A stretch of 64,000 bases of DNA from Nymphaea colorata (lineage: Eukaryota; Streptophyta; Magnoliopsida; Nymphaeales; Nymphaeaceae). Positions within the stretch are counted from its first letter, which is position 1; the number at the start of each line of letters is the position of its first letter. Of this stretch, positions 9,974-22,259 are shown one piece after another. The position numbers and the translations under genes were made by a program. The stretch is taken from the NCBI RefSeq assembly GCF_008831285.2, contig NC_045141.1:6031224-6095223 (forward strand), given 5' to 3'. The notes beneath the pieces were generated by a model. It saw only the letters and a list, made by a program, of their open reading frames with translations. It was not told where the DNA came from and searched no databases.

Positions 9974-10663
9974 CTGGAAGGCAATGGCGTACGAGTAGTC
10001 GCCGGCGGAGATAGATTTGGCGACACGGCTGTTTGCTCCATCCGCACCTATAACTGCGTCAACCTCCAGAGTCGTGCGACTGCCATGGGCGGTATAGTGG
10101 AGGAGGTAGGGCTCGTTGGCCTTCTTGGGGCAGTCGAGATCGAGGAAGAGGCCGTGAAGGAGAGAGGCTCCGGAGTGCTGGGCCCTCTGGCGGAGAAAAG
10201 CGTCGAGGCGCTCGCGGCGAAGCATGCCGATGAACTCGTGGGGCTGAAGGGTCTTGCCAAAATCGATGGTGAGGTTGGAGGGGGAGATGATGCGCATCCG
10301 CGTCACCCGGCGGTCGAGTATCTCCGGCGGGATCCCGAACTCGTCGATCATGCAGAGAGGGATCGCGCCGCCACAGGGCTTGGCGTTCGAAGGATTGCGT
10401 TCCAGGAGGTAAGTTTCGATGCCGCCTGAAGCGAGCGCCTCGGCCGCGGAGGCTCCCGCCGGACCGCCACCGACTACCGCCACACGGAGGGGGCGAGTAA
10501 GGTTTGCAGAGGAGGCAGTAACGTACGCCAGAGGGGAAATGGTGGTTGTTGGTGGGGGTTTTGAGCGGCGGATGAGCGGGGAGCCAGCGAGGAAAGAGTG
10601 GTGTTTATGGCGGTGAGAGAAGGGTATGAAGTTGGGAAGTCGGAAGGAAAGGGCAGACACCAT
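9974..10663 (-). CDS. CHLP: geranylgeranyl diphosphate/chlorophyll reductase, exon 1
   Basis: Codes for residues 1-230. Residues 1 to about 55 are rich in Ser, Thr, Arg and Pro with almost no acidic residue (MVSALSFRLPNFIPFSHRHK...), as in a chloroplast transit peptide. The mature part opens with the Rossmann FAD-binding strand RVAVVGGGPAG (60-70). It continues with the family motifs KPCGGAIPLCM (95-105), LDRRVTRMRIISPSN (116-130) and VIGADGANSRVAKSI (204-218), the conserved GD-like flavin contact region. The ATG at 10661-10663 is the only one giving a full transit peptide in frame. The ORF runs past the donor into intron codons (VTESRLS...), which shows where the exon ends. The product acts in plastid membranes with light-harvesting-like LIL3 partners in known plants; that is family knowledge. 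Confidence 0.95.
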
Positions 10664-11272
10664 CGTTTCTCAGTCCTCTTCTCTCACTCCTGTCAAGCAG
10701 AGTGGGGACTGTTGAGTGTTGACTCCGATTCTCAGAGACAAAAAGTGTTCATGTTCGGGTCGGTCACGAATGGGCACTAATTTTTGCGATCCACTTGCCC
10801 GAACAACCTGGTCAAAGGAACAGCCTCCGGCCTCTTAACGACAAAAAGGAAAAAAACTATATGAAAGGGGGTTCGATGGTTGGAAATAACAAAGATTCAA
10901 CATCGCAAATAAGGTAGTACCTAGAGAACTGGAGCATACGCCTACTAGACATTGATTTAAATAAAGTAGGCAAGTGATACAACCCAGACCTTTCCGAGTA
11001 TGAGGAAGGAAGCCAACAAAGAGAGCAAAAGGGCGAGGATCATCTCGACCCAGGACCATCATCTAGCCATTGGGGGAGTAGTTGAGTTGGAGGACAAGAG
11101 GTGGCAGCAGTTGTACTGGCACTAGGGAGGAGCGCCTTGGCGATAGAGCCCCACACCCCAGATATCCGTCCGCTCAATTTAGGACTCTTACATAGTTGAC
11201 ACAACGCATAGGTAAGGAGGGACAGATCAAGGAGAGGGGTTTAAAGTTTTTGACTCTCTTAGAACCCGCATA

Positions 11273-11292
11273 GGAGAGAGAGAGAGAGAGAA
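11273..11292 (+). repeat. (GA)n microsatellite
   Basis: Uninterrupted GA run. Confidence 0.85.
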
Positions 11293-11727
11293 AGGGACAT
11301 GAAATCACCACAGAAACAAAAAAAAAAAAATATTTGCACAGACCCAAAAGAGAAGGTTTCCCAAGACCAGACAGACTCCGGCCTCTCAAACGGTGGTACA
11401 TTCCATGACCCATGCCCTACATTCTTACTCTACAGAATACCCCAATCAACGTGCAGACCATTCAACATGCAATTCATTCCATCATTCTAATCATGCCGTG
11501 CAGTTGTCGATCTCATTAGTAGCTTTCTGAGGCATCAAACCATATATGATTAGAAGTCATCCCAGACAGCAACTCTCCCTTACACATGGATATGGATTTG
11601 TTGTCAAACAGAGAAGGAGCTTGACAAACAGCTAAATGTGGACCGTGGTGCGTGGCCTCAAGCCCGCACTCACAAGCCACAATGAGCACCTTAGAACCCG
11701 AGCCTTGATTTGGCATCAATCGCATGA

Positions 11728-11754
<27 letters not shown>
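11728..11754 (+). repeat. (GA)n microsatellite
   Basis: Uninterrupted GA run of about 13 units. Confidence 0.85.
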
Positions 11755-11759
<5 letters not shown>

Positions 11760-13157
11760 CTCACTGATTGAACTAAGCTTGGCCTCGGCTCAACACCGGC
11801 AATAGCAAAGAGAGGGAGGGAGTCCACCAACCGGCCTCCACAAGCGTCTACATTGGATCTACTTCGAGCATGCAGGGTGGGTGCAAATGATACAATACAC
11901 CTGAGACATTCGGCTGGATGTTGCAGAGATTGAGATGAAGGCCACCTCTTCTCCGTGCTGCACCGAGGAGCCTATATGCCTTTGTTGTTTCGTATTCAAC
12001 AACTCAACTTCTCAAGGAGGGAGCCGTGGTGTGGGTGTCAGGTTACCAAAGGCAAAAAGAGGTGCACAGGGGTTTAGGCTAGTGAAGAAATAGGAACATG
12101 GTAAGAAGAAGTGAGAGAGGGAGTACCCCAAACCCTACCACACAACTATACTAACCTATATACTACGTTTATGGAAATGCTAAGCAAGATCAAAGCTACA
12201 TTCTGATATAACAAAAAACCAGAGAGATACTGTAGACACCCAAATTTTTCACTGCCAAGGCCCAAAATGGCCACTTTTTTCATTTTAATGAACATTTCGT
12301 GCTGATTTCTCAAATATAAAGCCCAGAAATCACATAGACACGGACTTTATGATGCAAAAGTTGAGGAGCTGGATCCAGATAACCCAGCCTATCTCCAGTC
12401 AGATAAATGACTATTTTACCCCTGATCACCCATTTTGCCCGAAATTTTATCCAGTTTTCTTGAAGTAGCTAGGTCAACCGTTGAGAGGAAGGTAAGTATT
12501 TCAATCAATTTTATTTTGTTCCTTCCATGACATAAATGGAAGAGCCGATCTAAGGTGGGGTTTTATTTCTTATTAAGGCTGGGAATGATACCCAGCCGAT
12601 TTGCCAACGCGAAAATGTACATGTTAAATCACTTATGCTTGCAAACAAGTGATTTCAGCCGTCCAAAACTCATTTTTCAAAGAGGGAAAATGACGTTTTT
12701 CAAATTTCCCACCTATGGACTCAAAATTAGACTTTGAGTCCTAAATCATGTGAAACCACTACAACAATTCCCTAAATTAAGAAGGGAATGCTCCACTCAA
12801 TTACGTAATGCAAAGATCTCTTTCATATTGTATGATGATGTAACACATGAGAGAAAGAGGTGAAAAATGAATGTATGATGACCACCTAGCAAAGGTGTCA
12901 TGAGTCCAATAGAATATCCAATCAATCAATCTCAGTGTACCAATGATTGGATTCTCAAACATGTAGCACAATCCATCTTGGATCTGGCTAAAATATTCAA
13001 AATGAGCTTCTTTCAAATCCTTGCTATTTCTGAAATTTTTAGAATTACTGTAAATTTGGAAAAAAAAATTGCTAAAACTAATAGCCAAATGTGTACAAAT
13101 ATACACATTCAAAATCACAATTGACTACTCCATGGGAGGATGAGGCCACCAAAACCA

Positions 13158-13600
13158 ATCCAAGATGCCAGAGTACCAGACCATCTAAAATGAAATCCCA
13201 TAAGTGATCCCATTATCTTCAAAATTTTAAAATTAACAAAATCTGAAAATCTGGATTTCAAAAACCTTGTTTTCAATTCGAAAATATTCAAAACAAGTAT
13301 GCAATCATTTAGGAATAAAGCATTCATTTTTGGTTTTTTAAAGCCAAAAACACTTCAAAGCGTGATTTTAAACACGATTCAAGATGCTGAATTATCAGAT
13401 TATCTAAAATGAGACCCGACAAAGAGATCCCATTATCTTCAAAATTCCAAAATTAATGAAATATGAAAATCTGGATTTCAAAACCCATGTTTTCGATTCG
13501 AAAAATAATCAAACCAAGTCAAACACTTTGGAAAAATTCCAAAAAACCAAAAATGCTTCAAAGTCCTCAAAGCGTGATTTAATGACCAATATTCAAAAGC
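13158..13600 (+). repeat. ~220-bp imperfect direct repeat (2 copies)
   Basis: Both units carry catctaaaatga or tatctaaaatga, then gatcccattatcttcaaaat (13206 and 13426), then gaaaatctggatttcaaaa and gttttc-attcgaaaa. Period is about 220 bp. Confidence 0.75.
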
Positions 13601-15272
13601 CGAGTGGATTCCACTAATATTTCAGGCCAAGAAGTTGGGTTCAACTTAGTATGGACAAGAAAAAGGCTTGTCAAATCTACCAAATCGGCTGGATTTCCAA
13701 ACAACAACTTGATTCAAGCACCCTACAAATCATTTTCAAAACAAAATTTTCAAAAATATTGAATTCCATAAGCTCATGGACTATGTTTGGCTTGAAACAT
13801 CAAAAAAGCAAGAACAAGAATGAAAATAGCAAAACAGGACAAAATTCAAGAAAAATTTAAAGCAAGCAAAATGTATGTCTCCAAAGCCAAAATCAAACAA
13901 AGTCAAAAATTTCTCTGACGATAAAAACATAAGCTTCTTGTGATTACAGAAGGAGTCAAGATTGTGACAAATCTTAGACTAAGAAACCCTATGACATAGA
14001 GAGCAACTCCTTTTGGCCTGTCATTTGAAAATAGAAGAACAACCACCTAAAATTGAATCTCATAACATTGGCTAAAAGAGTTTGTCCTTGCAATAAATGA
14101 AATCATACAAGTGATCACAAGGTACAAAAGACACAAGCAAAAGGATTTTATCAAATTTTACAAACATATCACAAACACTCAAATTTTTATCTGAGATTCC
14201 TGCTCTTTGGCGCACATAGGCATACAAGCACATGCATTCCATTTATAAATATCACAAACATTTCACAACAACACATTTTTATGTGAGATTTTTGTACTTT
14301 AGTATGCACAAGCACACAAAATGTAAGCTTTAGGAGGGCAAATACAAGAATGAAAAGAGACAAAAATGGTCAAATTCGAGAAAATTTTCAAAACACGCAA
14401 AATGTCTACCTAGAAAGCCCTGGTCACTCGAGTCGAGAATTCTTTGAGAGCAAGAAATCCTGCATTAAGAAACCCAACATAGAGAGCACCTCTTCTTGGC
14501 TTATCATTTGGAAATGGAAGAATAATTGTCTCAAAGAATCTCACAACATTGGCACAAAGCTTTTGTCCTTGCATTAAATGTAGTCATACAAGTCCTTACA
14601 AAATACAAGAGGTACAGGTAAAATTATTTTACCAAAAATTTTATGAGCATTTTACAAACACTTCACAAGCACTCGTAGTTTGATGTGAGATTTCTATGCT
14701 TCAACGCACACAAGTATTTTACAAGCACACACATTTATGTGAGGTTTTCGTGCTCCAATGCACATAGGCATAAAAGCACATACAATGCATGCATTTTTAC
14801 AAGAATTTTCAAGCATTATTCACATACATAGCACTACTATTCACACTTGGGCATATATGTATATATGTAATGTATTTTCAAAGTGGTTTTTCTTTTCAAA
14901 AGTCCAATTTCAAAAATTTCTTCATTTCAGGGATGGTGTTCTACCATTGCCACTAGGCATGGTTCTCAGCTCAGTACCAAAGAGGAGTATTTGTGACCTA
15001 AAATTTTTATAAGTCCAAATGGCCATTTTGCGCTTCACCAAGAGATTTTCAAATTTATTTTTAAAGACCAAATTTCAAGAACAAAGTTTCATTCTTTAGT
15101 CAAACAAACACTTCTTACACCAGCATTGAGTACCTATACCCTTATCACCTTGGACTTCCAATTTGAATATTAGCATTTTGCCCATGCATCCTAGTATTTT
15201 GACTTCAAAAGTAGAAATTTTTTACCAAGTCTCTAAGAATTTAAGCAAATAGGTCCTTTCCCAACTTTACAT

Positions 15273-15289
15273 GACTCCAAGAGTCACTA
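15273..15289 (-). other. degenerate PBS-like motif (weak)
   Basis: Reads TAGTGACTCTTGGAGTC on the minus strand. It is the counterpart, within a longer match, of the clearer TGGCGACTCCTGGGGTC at 63915-63931. Confidence 0.25.
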
Positions 15290-16399
15290 GAGTCAGCTTG
15301 ATAAGGTTATTGCAACCTGATTTCAAAATCATCTTCTGTAAATGATTTCTAAAACCCTAGGTCAAATAGCCATGGAGTCCAACCTTAGATCAGTTCCCTA
15401 AGACCTAGCCTAGATAGACCGACCTTAGAACTCATTATCTATGAACCAAATCCCATATACCTAGATTTAGTCATATCCCATATATGCAAGATGAATGAAG
15501 ATCATACCAAAATCATATGGTTTGATTAGGATCAAACACAAGATTGTCTCAAGAAAGTTCAAGCCCAATTGAGGTAACACTGAACCCAACCCTCTTAACA
15601 GGCCTACCTCAAGCTTATTCGGATCTTGGATTTTAATTCAAGGCGTTGGACTTAAATTGTGATCTAAGTCACAATATTAAACCCAATTCTAGCACATTTG
15701 ATTTCGATCTCAAGTATTGGATTTCAGACCTTGGAATCTAAATATTGGATCATAGATTTTGAGTAATAAATATCAAATTATGGATATCAATCCTTAGTTT
15801 TTGGATTTTGGATCATATTTTACATAATGAGCTTTGGATTATAAACCTTAGATCAGTACCCATACAGTTAGACCTAAAACAAAAGTTTTAAACCATGTGA
15901 TCACTAGATTCAGATCTGTTCCCTCAAAATTTGGATTTTAGAAGATAAAATTTCATGAATACAAGTATCAAAATTGCTGGATTTTAGACCATTGGTTTTC
16001 GATGAGTCTCAATCACATGAAATGATATTTTGACTTCTATAACATTTTCTATTTTGAATTTAGAACATGAATTATACAAACATTCTTAGACCATGACTAG
16101 AATCCTTAGATTCCAATCTATTTTTTCTAACAGGTCCACATCCTACAATGAAGTCCTAGTAGAGTCCAAAGTCCAGGTTTATGTGACCTAGTTTTGGATA
16201 AATCACATTAGATTTAGAATATCAATTTGGATTGATCTATGATGATCCAGACTTGAACAAACAATAGATTAAATTATCTTTGTTCTTCAGTCTACTTTTG
16301 AGATGTATTTAGATTTAAAAACATGCATGATTTCAAAGCTATGGCATGTTTGTTTTCTTAGATTTTGGATGACATTTAGATTTAGAAATTGGACCATTT

Positions 16400-16480
16400 A
16401 TTTTGATTTGATTACCATCGATAAAGGTGAGGAACAGTTAGACCTTATACTAACAGGTCGGGTCCCATCTCTTGGCATCC
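16400..16480 (+). repeat. recurrent LTR block, copy 2
   Basis: Carries gattaccat-gataaagg, gttagaccttatactaacag and gtcgggtcccatct. About 15-20 bases after it comes GAGGTGAGT. The upstream 100 bases also match 63200-63380 in reverse complement. Confidence 0.6.
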
Positions 16481-16909
16481 CACACAAGGAATGGAGGTGA
16501 GTTCAAATATTTTCTCTCAATTATATGTTTTGCATGTAAGATTGAAAATTTTGACATGTGAATAGATGTTGAATCTTCATAAGCGCAATTTCTTAGATTG
16601 GAATTGGATCATTGAAGCCATAGGTTTTCATCTTTTAGATTTTTTAGGTCCACACCGCAAAACCCTAAAAACTAGGTCACACCAATGTTTGGACTTTGTT
16701 TTGTATGTATCATATTACACTTGCGTTTTGTTTGCATGGATCAATAATGATTAAGAAGATGAACTCTGTCCCTTAGTTACTTTATCAATTCATGAACTCC
16801 TAATTTTGAGGATCCACATAGATCTCAAAACTCCAACATTTTCCAAAACTTCGGGCACCTCTGCTTGTTTTCAAATAGGTTAAACAATAATTAGAATTTA
16901 GACTTAAGT

Positions 16910-17000
16910 CATAAACTTAGTTATTGGTCTAATTGTCTCTGGTAATAGTGTTAGGAATGATTAGACCTTGTACCGGTAGGATGGGTCCCATCTTTCGTCT
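16910..17000 (+). repeat. recurrent LTR block, copy 3
   Basis: Carries ttggtctaattgtctctgg, ggaatgattagaccttgtac and gatgggtcccatct, followed by GAGGCGAGT. It lies about 510 bp after copy 2 in the same orientation, suggesting a local duplication of an LTR end. Confidence 0.6.
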
Positions 17001-17320
17001 TTCTGCACAAGGAAAATAGAGGCGAGTATAAATTTTATTTTCTCAAATAAATGATTTATATGAAAATTTTAAAATTGCATGTAACATATAGAGATCCAAT
17101 AACCTTGATTCTAAATCAAATAATAAACTTTACATTTGAACTATTTGATCTACACTTGATCTAAAAATCTTGAACCAAATTTCAATATTTGAGATCCAAA
17201 TTCCAAGTGGGTCTAGGGTAGGCTGGCCAAGGGATATGACTTCATGTTTGGGCTGAACCTAGCTACAGATGGTTGTGTTCCAATTGAACCTGACTATGGT
17301 TTTGATTAGGTCTAATAGGT

Positions 17321-17936
17321 CCATGTTGATGGCTTTTGTGCTTAGTCTTCATTAAGCATGCAAGTCGGCTTGTAGAGGATGAACCAAGCTCCTAATTCAA
17401 GGATTTTGGGCTTTGATTGAGGGCTCTAAGATTGTTTTAGGCTTGGTCTTAGAGGACTGATATTAGGTATACCTAGGGTTAAAATTTTAGTCTACCTGGC
17501 CTAGGGTTTTGGAAAATCATTTGAAAGAGCCTTGTTTTGAAATCATTTTGGAAAACTTTGTTTATGAAAGTGTGTTTGTTGAGTCATGGAATTAGGTTTT
17601 CACACAATAGGGCTACTAAGTCATGGTTCCATGTTGAAGGCTTTTGTGCTTAGTCTTCATTAAGCATGCAAGTGGGCTTGTAGAGGATGAACCAAGCTCC
17701 TAATTCTAGGATTTTGGGCTTTGATTGAGGATCCTAAAATTGTTTTAGGCTTGGTCTTAGAGAACTGATATTAGGTATACCTAGGGTTAGACTTTTAGTC
17801 TACCTGGCCTAGGGTTTTGGAAAATCATTTGAAAGAGCCTTGTTTTGAAATCATTTTGGAAAACTATGTTTATGAAAGTGTGTTTGTTGAGTCATGGAAT
17901 TAGGTTTTCACACAATAGGGCTACTAAGTCATGGTG
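17321..17936 (+). repeat. 308-bp tandem duplication
   Basis: Unit 1 (17321-17628) and unit 2 (17629-17936) both start ccatgttga-ggcttttgtg and end gggctactaagtcatggt. Only a handful of mismatches are visible, so this duplication is much younger than the degraded DNA around it. Confidence 0.9.
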
Positions 17937-20420
17937 TGTTATTGAGCCGACCTGGCTCAGTTCTAAGCAAGCTATGTATGTGGGTGAGATGTGACTCACA
18001 GTGCACACTAAAATTTTGTGAGATGCATGCCAATTCTAAGTAACATATGAAAGGAAATTTAATAATCACAATGCATTATCATATGCTAAAAATTGAAATT
18101 GAAAAGCTTAGAAATTAAAGAGATACGGGGATAGAGAGGCATACATGGAATCATGCCTACCCTATAGACAAGAATTTAAATTCTACTTGATGAAAACAAG
18201 AAAATACTACACTATAACATGTTTATAGCTTGTAAACTATTATAAGCATACTTAGAGGAAATAAGCTACTCTAAAGCATGCTAAAACAAATAAAATAAAC
18301 CTAAGAACTAAAAGAAAAATGAACAATCTTGAGTAGGGAAAAGCAAAAAGTAAACCAAAGCATGCTCCTAGGAAAAAGAAAAGGACCTAAACTACAAATA
18401 AGAAAATAAAATAGCAAAATAAAGAAAGTTACTTGAACAGTTGAAGATAAACTTGAACCTGTTCTATATGACGTTGACTAGCCTTCCTTAGAGCCTAGTT
18501 TGGCTCTTGGATGAGTGCTACTGCTGCTTGAATCCAAGACCTTATGCTCTCAAATATCTAATTTACTTTGTACCCAGCCAACTGAGTACTAGATTGGAAT
18601 TTTGCCAAATTTTAGGTGCTCTATGGTAGCCCAAAAAAACATACCAAGGGAAAGAGAGCATGGATCTCCTTTTATGGTGTTCTGAGGAGAAAATTTTTCT
18701 CCAAAACATATACAAGTTTAAATTTTTGAAGTCCTCTAAATCAAGAAAGCACAAAAATTCACACTAAATTGAGAATTCTAATATAGAGTTGTTAGTATCA
18801 TTCTGGACTCTAATCATAATTCAATTCCAAGTCAAAAGCAGTATGTTCCTGAAAAAGTATTGATCAGTTTACGAAAGACTATTTGGTTGACATATGGCAT
18901 AGAGTACGAATGGTAAGCATGTATAAAGGAGAGAAAACACACATCAAACCATATGTTGTTATCAATGTTCAATAGAAAAACATTTGTTTTGGCTCCATAT
19001 GACCAGCCTATCTGCATAGAATTCTGTACAATTCATGTCTTTTGTATAGACTAACAACTAGCACTTAGTGGGAAATTGAAGCTACATTAAATGAATATAA
19101 TGCACATAAATGCTCACATGACAAATTTGGATTTGATACTGATATTCAGATCAAGAATCAAAGCTAAAGAGAGTCCTAGAATTCAGATCTTGAATAGATA
19201 ATGATGAATTTGGATATGGGTAGGCATATCACAGGTATGAAAACTGAAGCAAGGTTAAGATAAAAGATCTGGATTGGGTGCGCATCCTGGACCTAGCATG
19301 ATCTAGGCAAGGTGGCTTAGACTTAGTCAAAACACATTGGACCTAGGGTTGATCTAGGTCTACACACAACTAAACACACGTTACACTAGGCTTAGGACAA
19401 GTGGTCCAGTTATAGGTCAGCTAGGTTCAACCTTGACCCGGTTCAGTTTTAAGCGGGCTCATACCTTGTATGAGCCTACTAGGTTTAGTATTGAGGTACA
19501 CCAACACTAACTTAGGTTCATGTAGCCCTTAACTTTATAAAGAAATATGCATGTATTGACAAAGGACCAAAATGCCTGTGGCACAAAATTGAACTCTGTA
19601 GGACAAGTAGGATATTGACCTCATTTCACCCTCCAAAACTCAATTGTTCTAAAATCACGTGTATTAAAATGAACAATTTGTTGATAGCAAAATGAAAACT
19701 TTTAATTTGGGGCATGTCAGTTTGATTTGAAGCTGAAAATACTTTGATGAATAATATTTTATTGCAATGGCATGGAGAAACTGAGAAAATAATTAACGAA
19801 ATGTTTAGAATTCAGCTCAGAAGATTAATCTTTGCTTAAGTATAGTGTCTAGACTCAGTAATCCTTAGCAAATTTGTAAATCTAGAAATGAACTCAAATC
19901 TGAAATATTGAACTGTAAAGGAGGAAATACTTATGTTGAGCACCAAAAAATATGTTCAAGCTGAGAGCGAGCTGGCATGTTCAGGATTGAGAAAATTTGA
20001 GCTTGGACCTACTAGAATGAACGAGAGAATGACACTCTAGTTTCAGAATAACAGATCCAGAACTAAAATATGAAACCTGGAACTAAAAGTAACTCATGAA
20101 TTTCTCTCCCAACACTAAGGATGTTCTATCTAATGCTTGGTCTAGACCAACATAGTCCAGGTGTTCTGGAAATGGCAGCGACTAGCCCTAGTGAGCTTAT
20201 CAAATTAGAGTGAGCTAACCTGAGCTAAGGAAAACCTCACAAGATATCTTTAACAACTCATGAGGACATATATTGGTGCGAAATAGCCTAATTGATCATA
20301 TTTTAGGTGATTCACAAAGTTATGGTGAAATTTCAATGGTGGGGCTACTCTTAGCACTACAAACATGTCCTAAGCTAGGTCTAGGTTGACTGATGAGGCA
20401 AAAAAAGCATGGTCTTTTTA
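17937..20420. repeat. decayed LTR-like DNA related to 42.9-43.6 kb
   Basis: Phrases such as ggttcatgtagcccttaa (19516), followed by a long AT-rich text with 'catgcatgtattgac', resemble ggttcatgtggctcctaa (43420) and its surroundings in the same orientation. No protein-coding remnant was recognised. Confidence 0.35.
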
Positions 20421-22089
20421 ATATATTTTTCATGCATTCATCCATGAAATTAGTGTTTAAATCTTATGTTTTGCATTGTTTTAATGTAAAAAATTGATGC
20501 TTCAAACTGTACTCACTTTAGTGATAAATTAAAGAAAATATAGTTTCAATGTTTTGCTGCCAATTCACTGCATAAACGAATCTAGATCCAAATCCAATTG
20601 CCAAAACAAGTCAACCATAGGTCCAAAGTTGAATTAAGACCCAAACGCACCCCGTTCAAGATTTTATAGTTATATTATAGCTCAAAATGATGCCCAACAT
20701 AACATATAAGTATATTGTCCTTTTGAGTGTTTCGAGCAATTTTGTGAATTTTATGGTGTTTTAAAATAAGGGAAATTCAATTCTGAATTTTCCCTTTCAC
20801 GTAGAGATGGTTCTCCATTGAAGAACCCTATCCTTGGTCCCATGCCCCATAAGCCTACACCTTCTCCTCATCCAAGCCAAATTCCAATGGGATTTATCAT
20901 GGGGTTTAGTGTTCATGAACTGGTGTAATATGGGATTCTAGGGGTTGGGCAATGTTGTTCTTGCTTCCCCATATCCCAGCCTCTGTATTCTTGTGCTTTT
21001 CACTTCTTGCTTTGCTGATTTTTTGCAGGTTGACATCGAGGAATGGGAAGATTCATAAGGTCATGGGGATTATCATGCCTTGTGTGATCAAGGATTCTTG
21101 CGACCAAGGCCACTGAACCCATTCATTTTCTTTGTCTTCTTGGGATAAGGTGTGCGCATATTCAAGGATTGGTGTAGCAAGGTGTGATGCTGAAGAACCA
21201 TATGTTGGAGACTCAGATTTTGCATCTTCCTCATCTCACTTGTCGGCGGCCCATACAGGCTCTTTTCTCATTCCAACTGCTAGGTGTTTGAGCATGAGTC
21301 AAGAGTTTTGTGTTTTCTGCACTATTTTCTGATTTTTCTTGTATTGTTCCTACATCTTTTCCATTGTTTTAGTTCATACTTAGCATTTTTACATATGGAT
21401 CTTTTGAGATTTGATGGGTTTTTGCAATGAGAGCGAGTGGTGGTTCATACGGAACCAGCGGCTTCTCCTTGTTTGCAATTGTCAATCCATTGCAACCAAT
21501 TTGTTGTATGGTATCTTAAGGTTTTGTTTGTTTTTTATATAGAATAAAGTGGAACAGATTGGATGATTGCCTCATAATGTGTATTATATCTTTATGTATA
21601 TTACTCATTTATATTAGAGATTGTGCAGAAGAGGTACTGGTAACACTTTCATGCCACATGCTGAAACTTTTTGTCCTATGGATGCTAACATTGCAAATAG
21701 ATTTAATTTTGTGATTTTTGTTGGATTCAATTGCTATTAAATGTGTGTTTTATTTTCTGGTGTCATGCGAGAGCTTCTACTTGTGGTTATACTTTGATTC
21801 TATATATTATAGAAATTATGCAAGATGTTTGAAGTCCCCTTGTGACACTAGTGGAATTTAGTCAAGTCGGTAATTGAGTTTGATCATGTTTATTCTTCAA
21901 ATTCCAGGTTTGTCAAGAAAGTGTCATTGGGCATTTAGCATGTTTAGAACACATTTAACATATTGTTTTGAGTTAGGATAGTTTTGGAATTTCAGTAAAT
22001 TTTCTGGTTGCTTTTTTTTTTTAAGTAATAACAAGTTTAGGATTAATTAGTTTCTCGGCTAGTGTTTATTTTCTCTCTTGATTGGTGGA
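20421..22089. other. unassigned segment, less AT-rich at 20.8-21.5 kb
   Basis: A stretch at about 20800-21500 differs in texture from its LTR-like neighbours. It includes an acceptor-like run tgctgattttttgcag followed by gttgacatcg near 21010-21040 and a 66-codon ORF at 21132-21332 (DSDFASSSSHLSAAHTGSF). It may be a captured host-gene fragment, but I recognise no family. Confidence 0.3.
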
Positions 22090-22185
22090 TAGTTGGGATG
22101 TCCGTATGGGACCCGACTTATCAGTACGAGGTCTAACCATTCCTGGTGTCTTTATCAGAGGCAATCAAACCAAGGATTAAACTCA
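22090..22185 (-). repeat. recurrent LTR block, copy 4
   Basis: On the minus strand it reads ttggtttgattgcctctg, gataaagacaccaggaatgg, ttagacctcgtac and gtcgggtcccat. The match to 63200-63340 continues to about 22240, where retroelement coding sequence of the opposite strand begins. Confidence 0.65.
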
Positions 22186-22259
22186 ATGTTCCAATGCTAA
22201 GTCTAAATGCCATCCAAAACCTAAGAAAGCAAACGTATGGAGGTATTCTTCCATCACCT

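Larger units (their letters stand above)
10664..12230. other. CHLP upstream region, no other gene
   Basis: The first ~60 bp upstream of the CHLP ATG read GA/CT-rich on the minus strand, as in many plant leaders. I see no clear TATA box. Several 60-100 codon ORFs on both strands lack family features. Two GA microsatellites are listed separately. Nothing else is supported. Confidence 0.4.
12231..17060 (+). repeat. decayed LTR-like region (possible Ogre/Tat LTR, + sense)
   Basis: TGTAGACACCC at 12231 resembles an LTR start; the solo LTR described below starts TGTTAACACCC on the minus strand. Two + sense copies of the recurrent block near 16.4 and 16.95 kb sit where that block lies near the 3' end of other copies. 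No coding sequence of a retroelement is readable. All ORFs are short AT-rich shadows. The outer limits and unity of this region are inference. Confidence 0.35.

Noticed and set aside
10085-10616. Plus-strand ORFs (114 and 65 codons) opposite CHLP exon 1
   Set aside because: They are antisense shadows of a GC-rich, well-supported coding exon.
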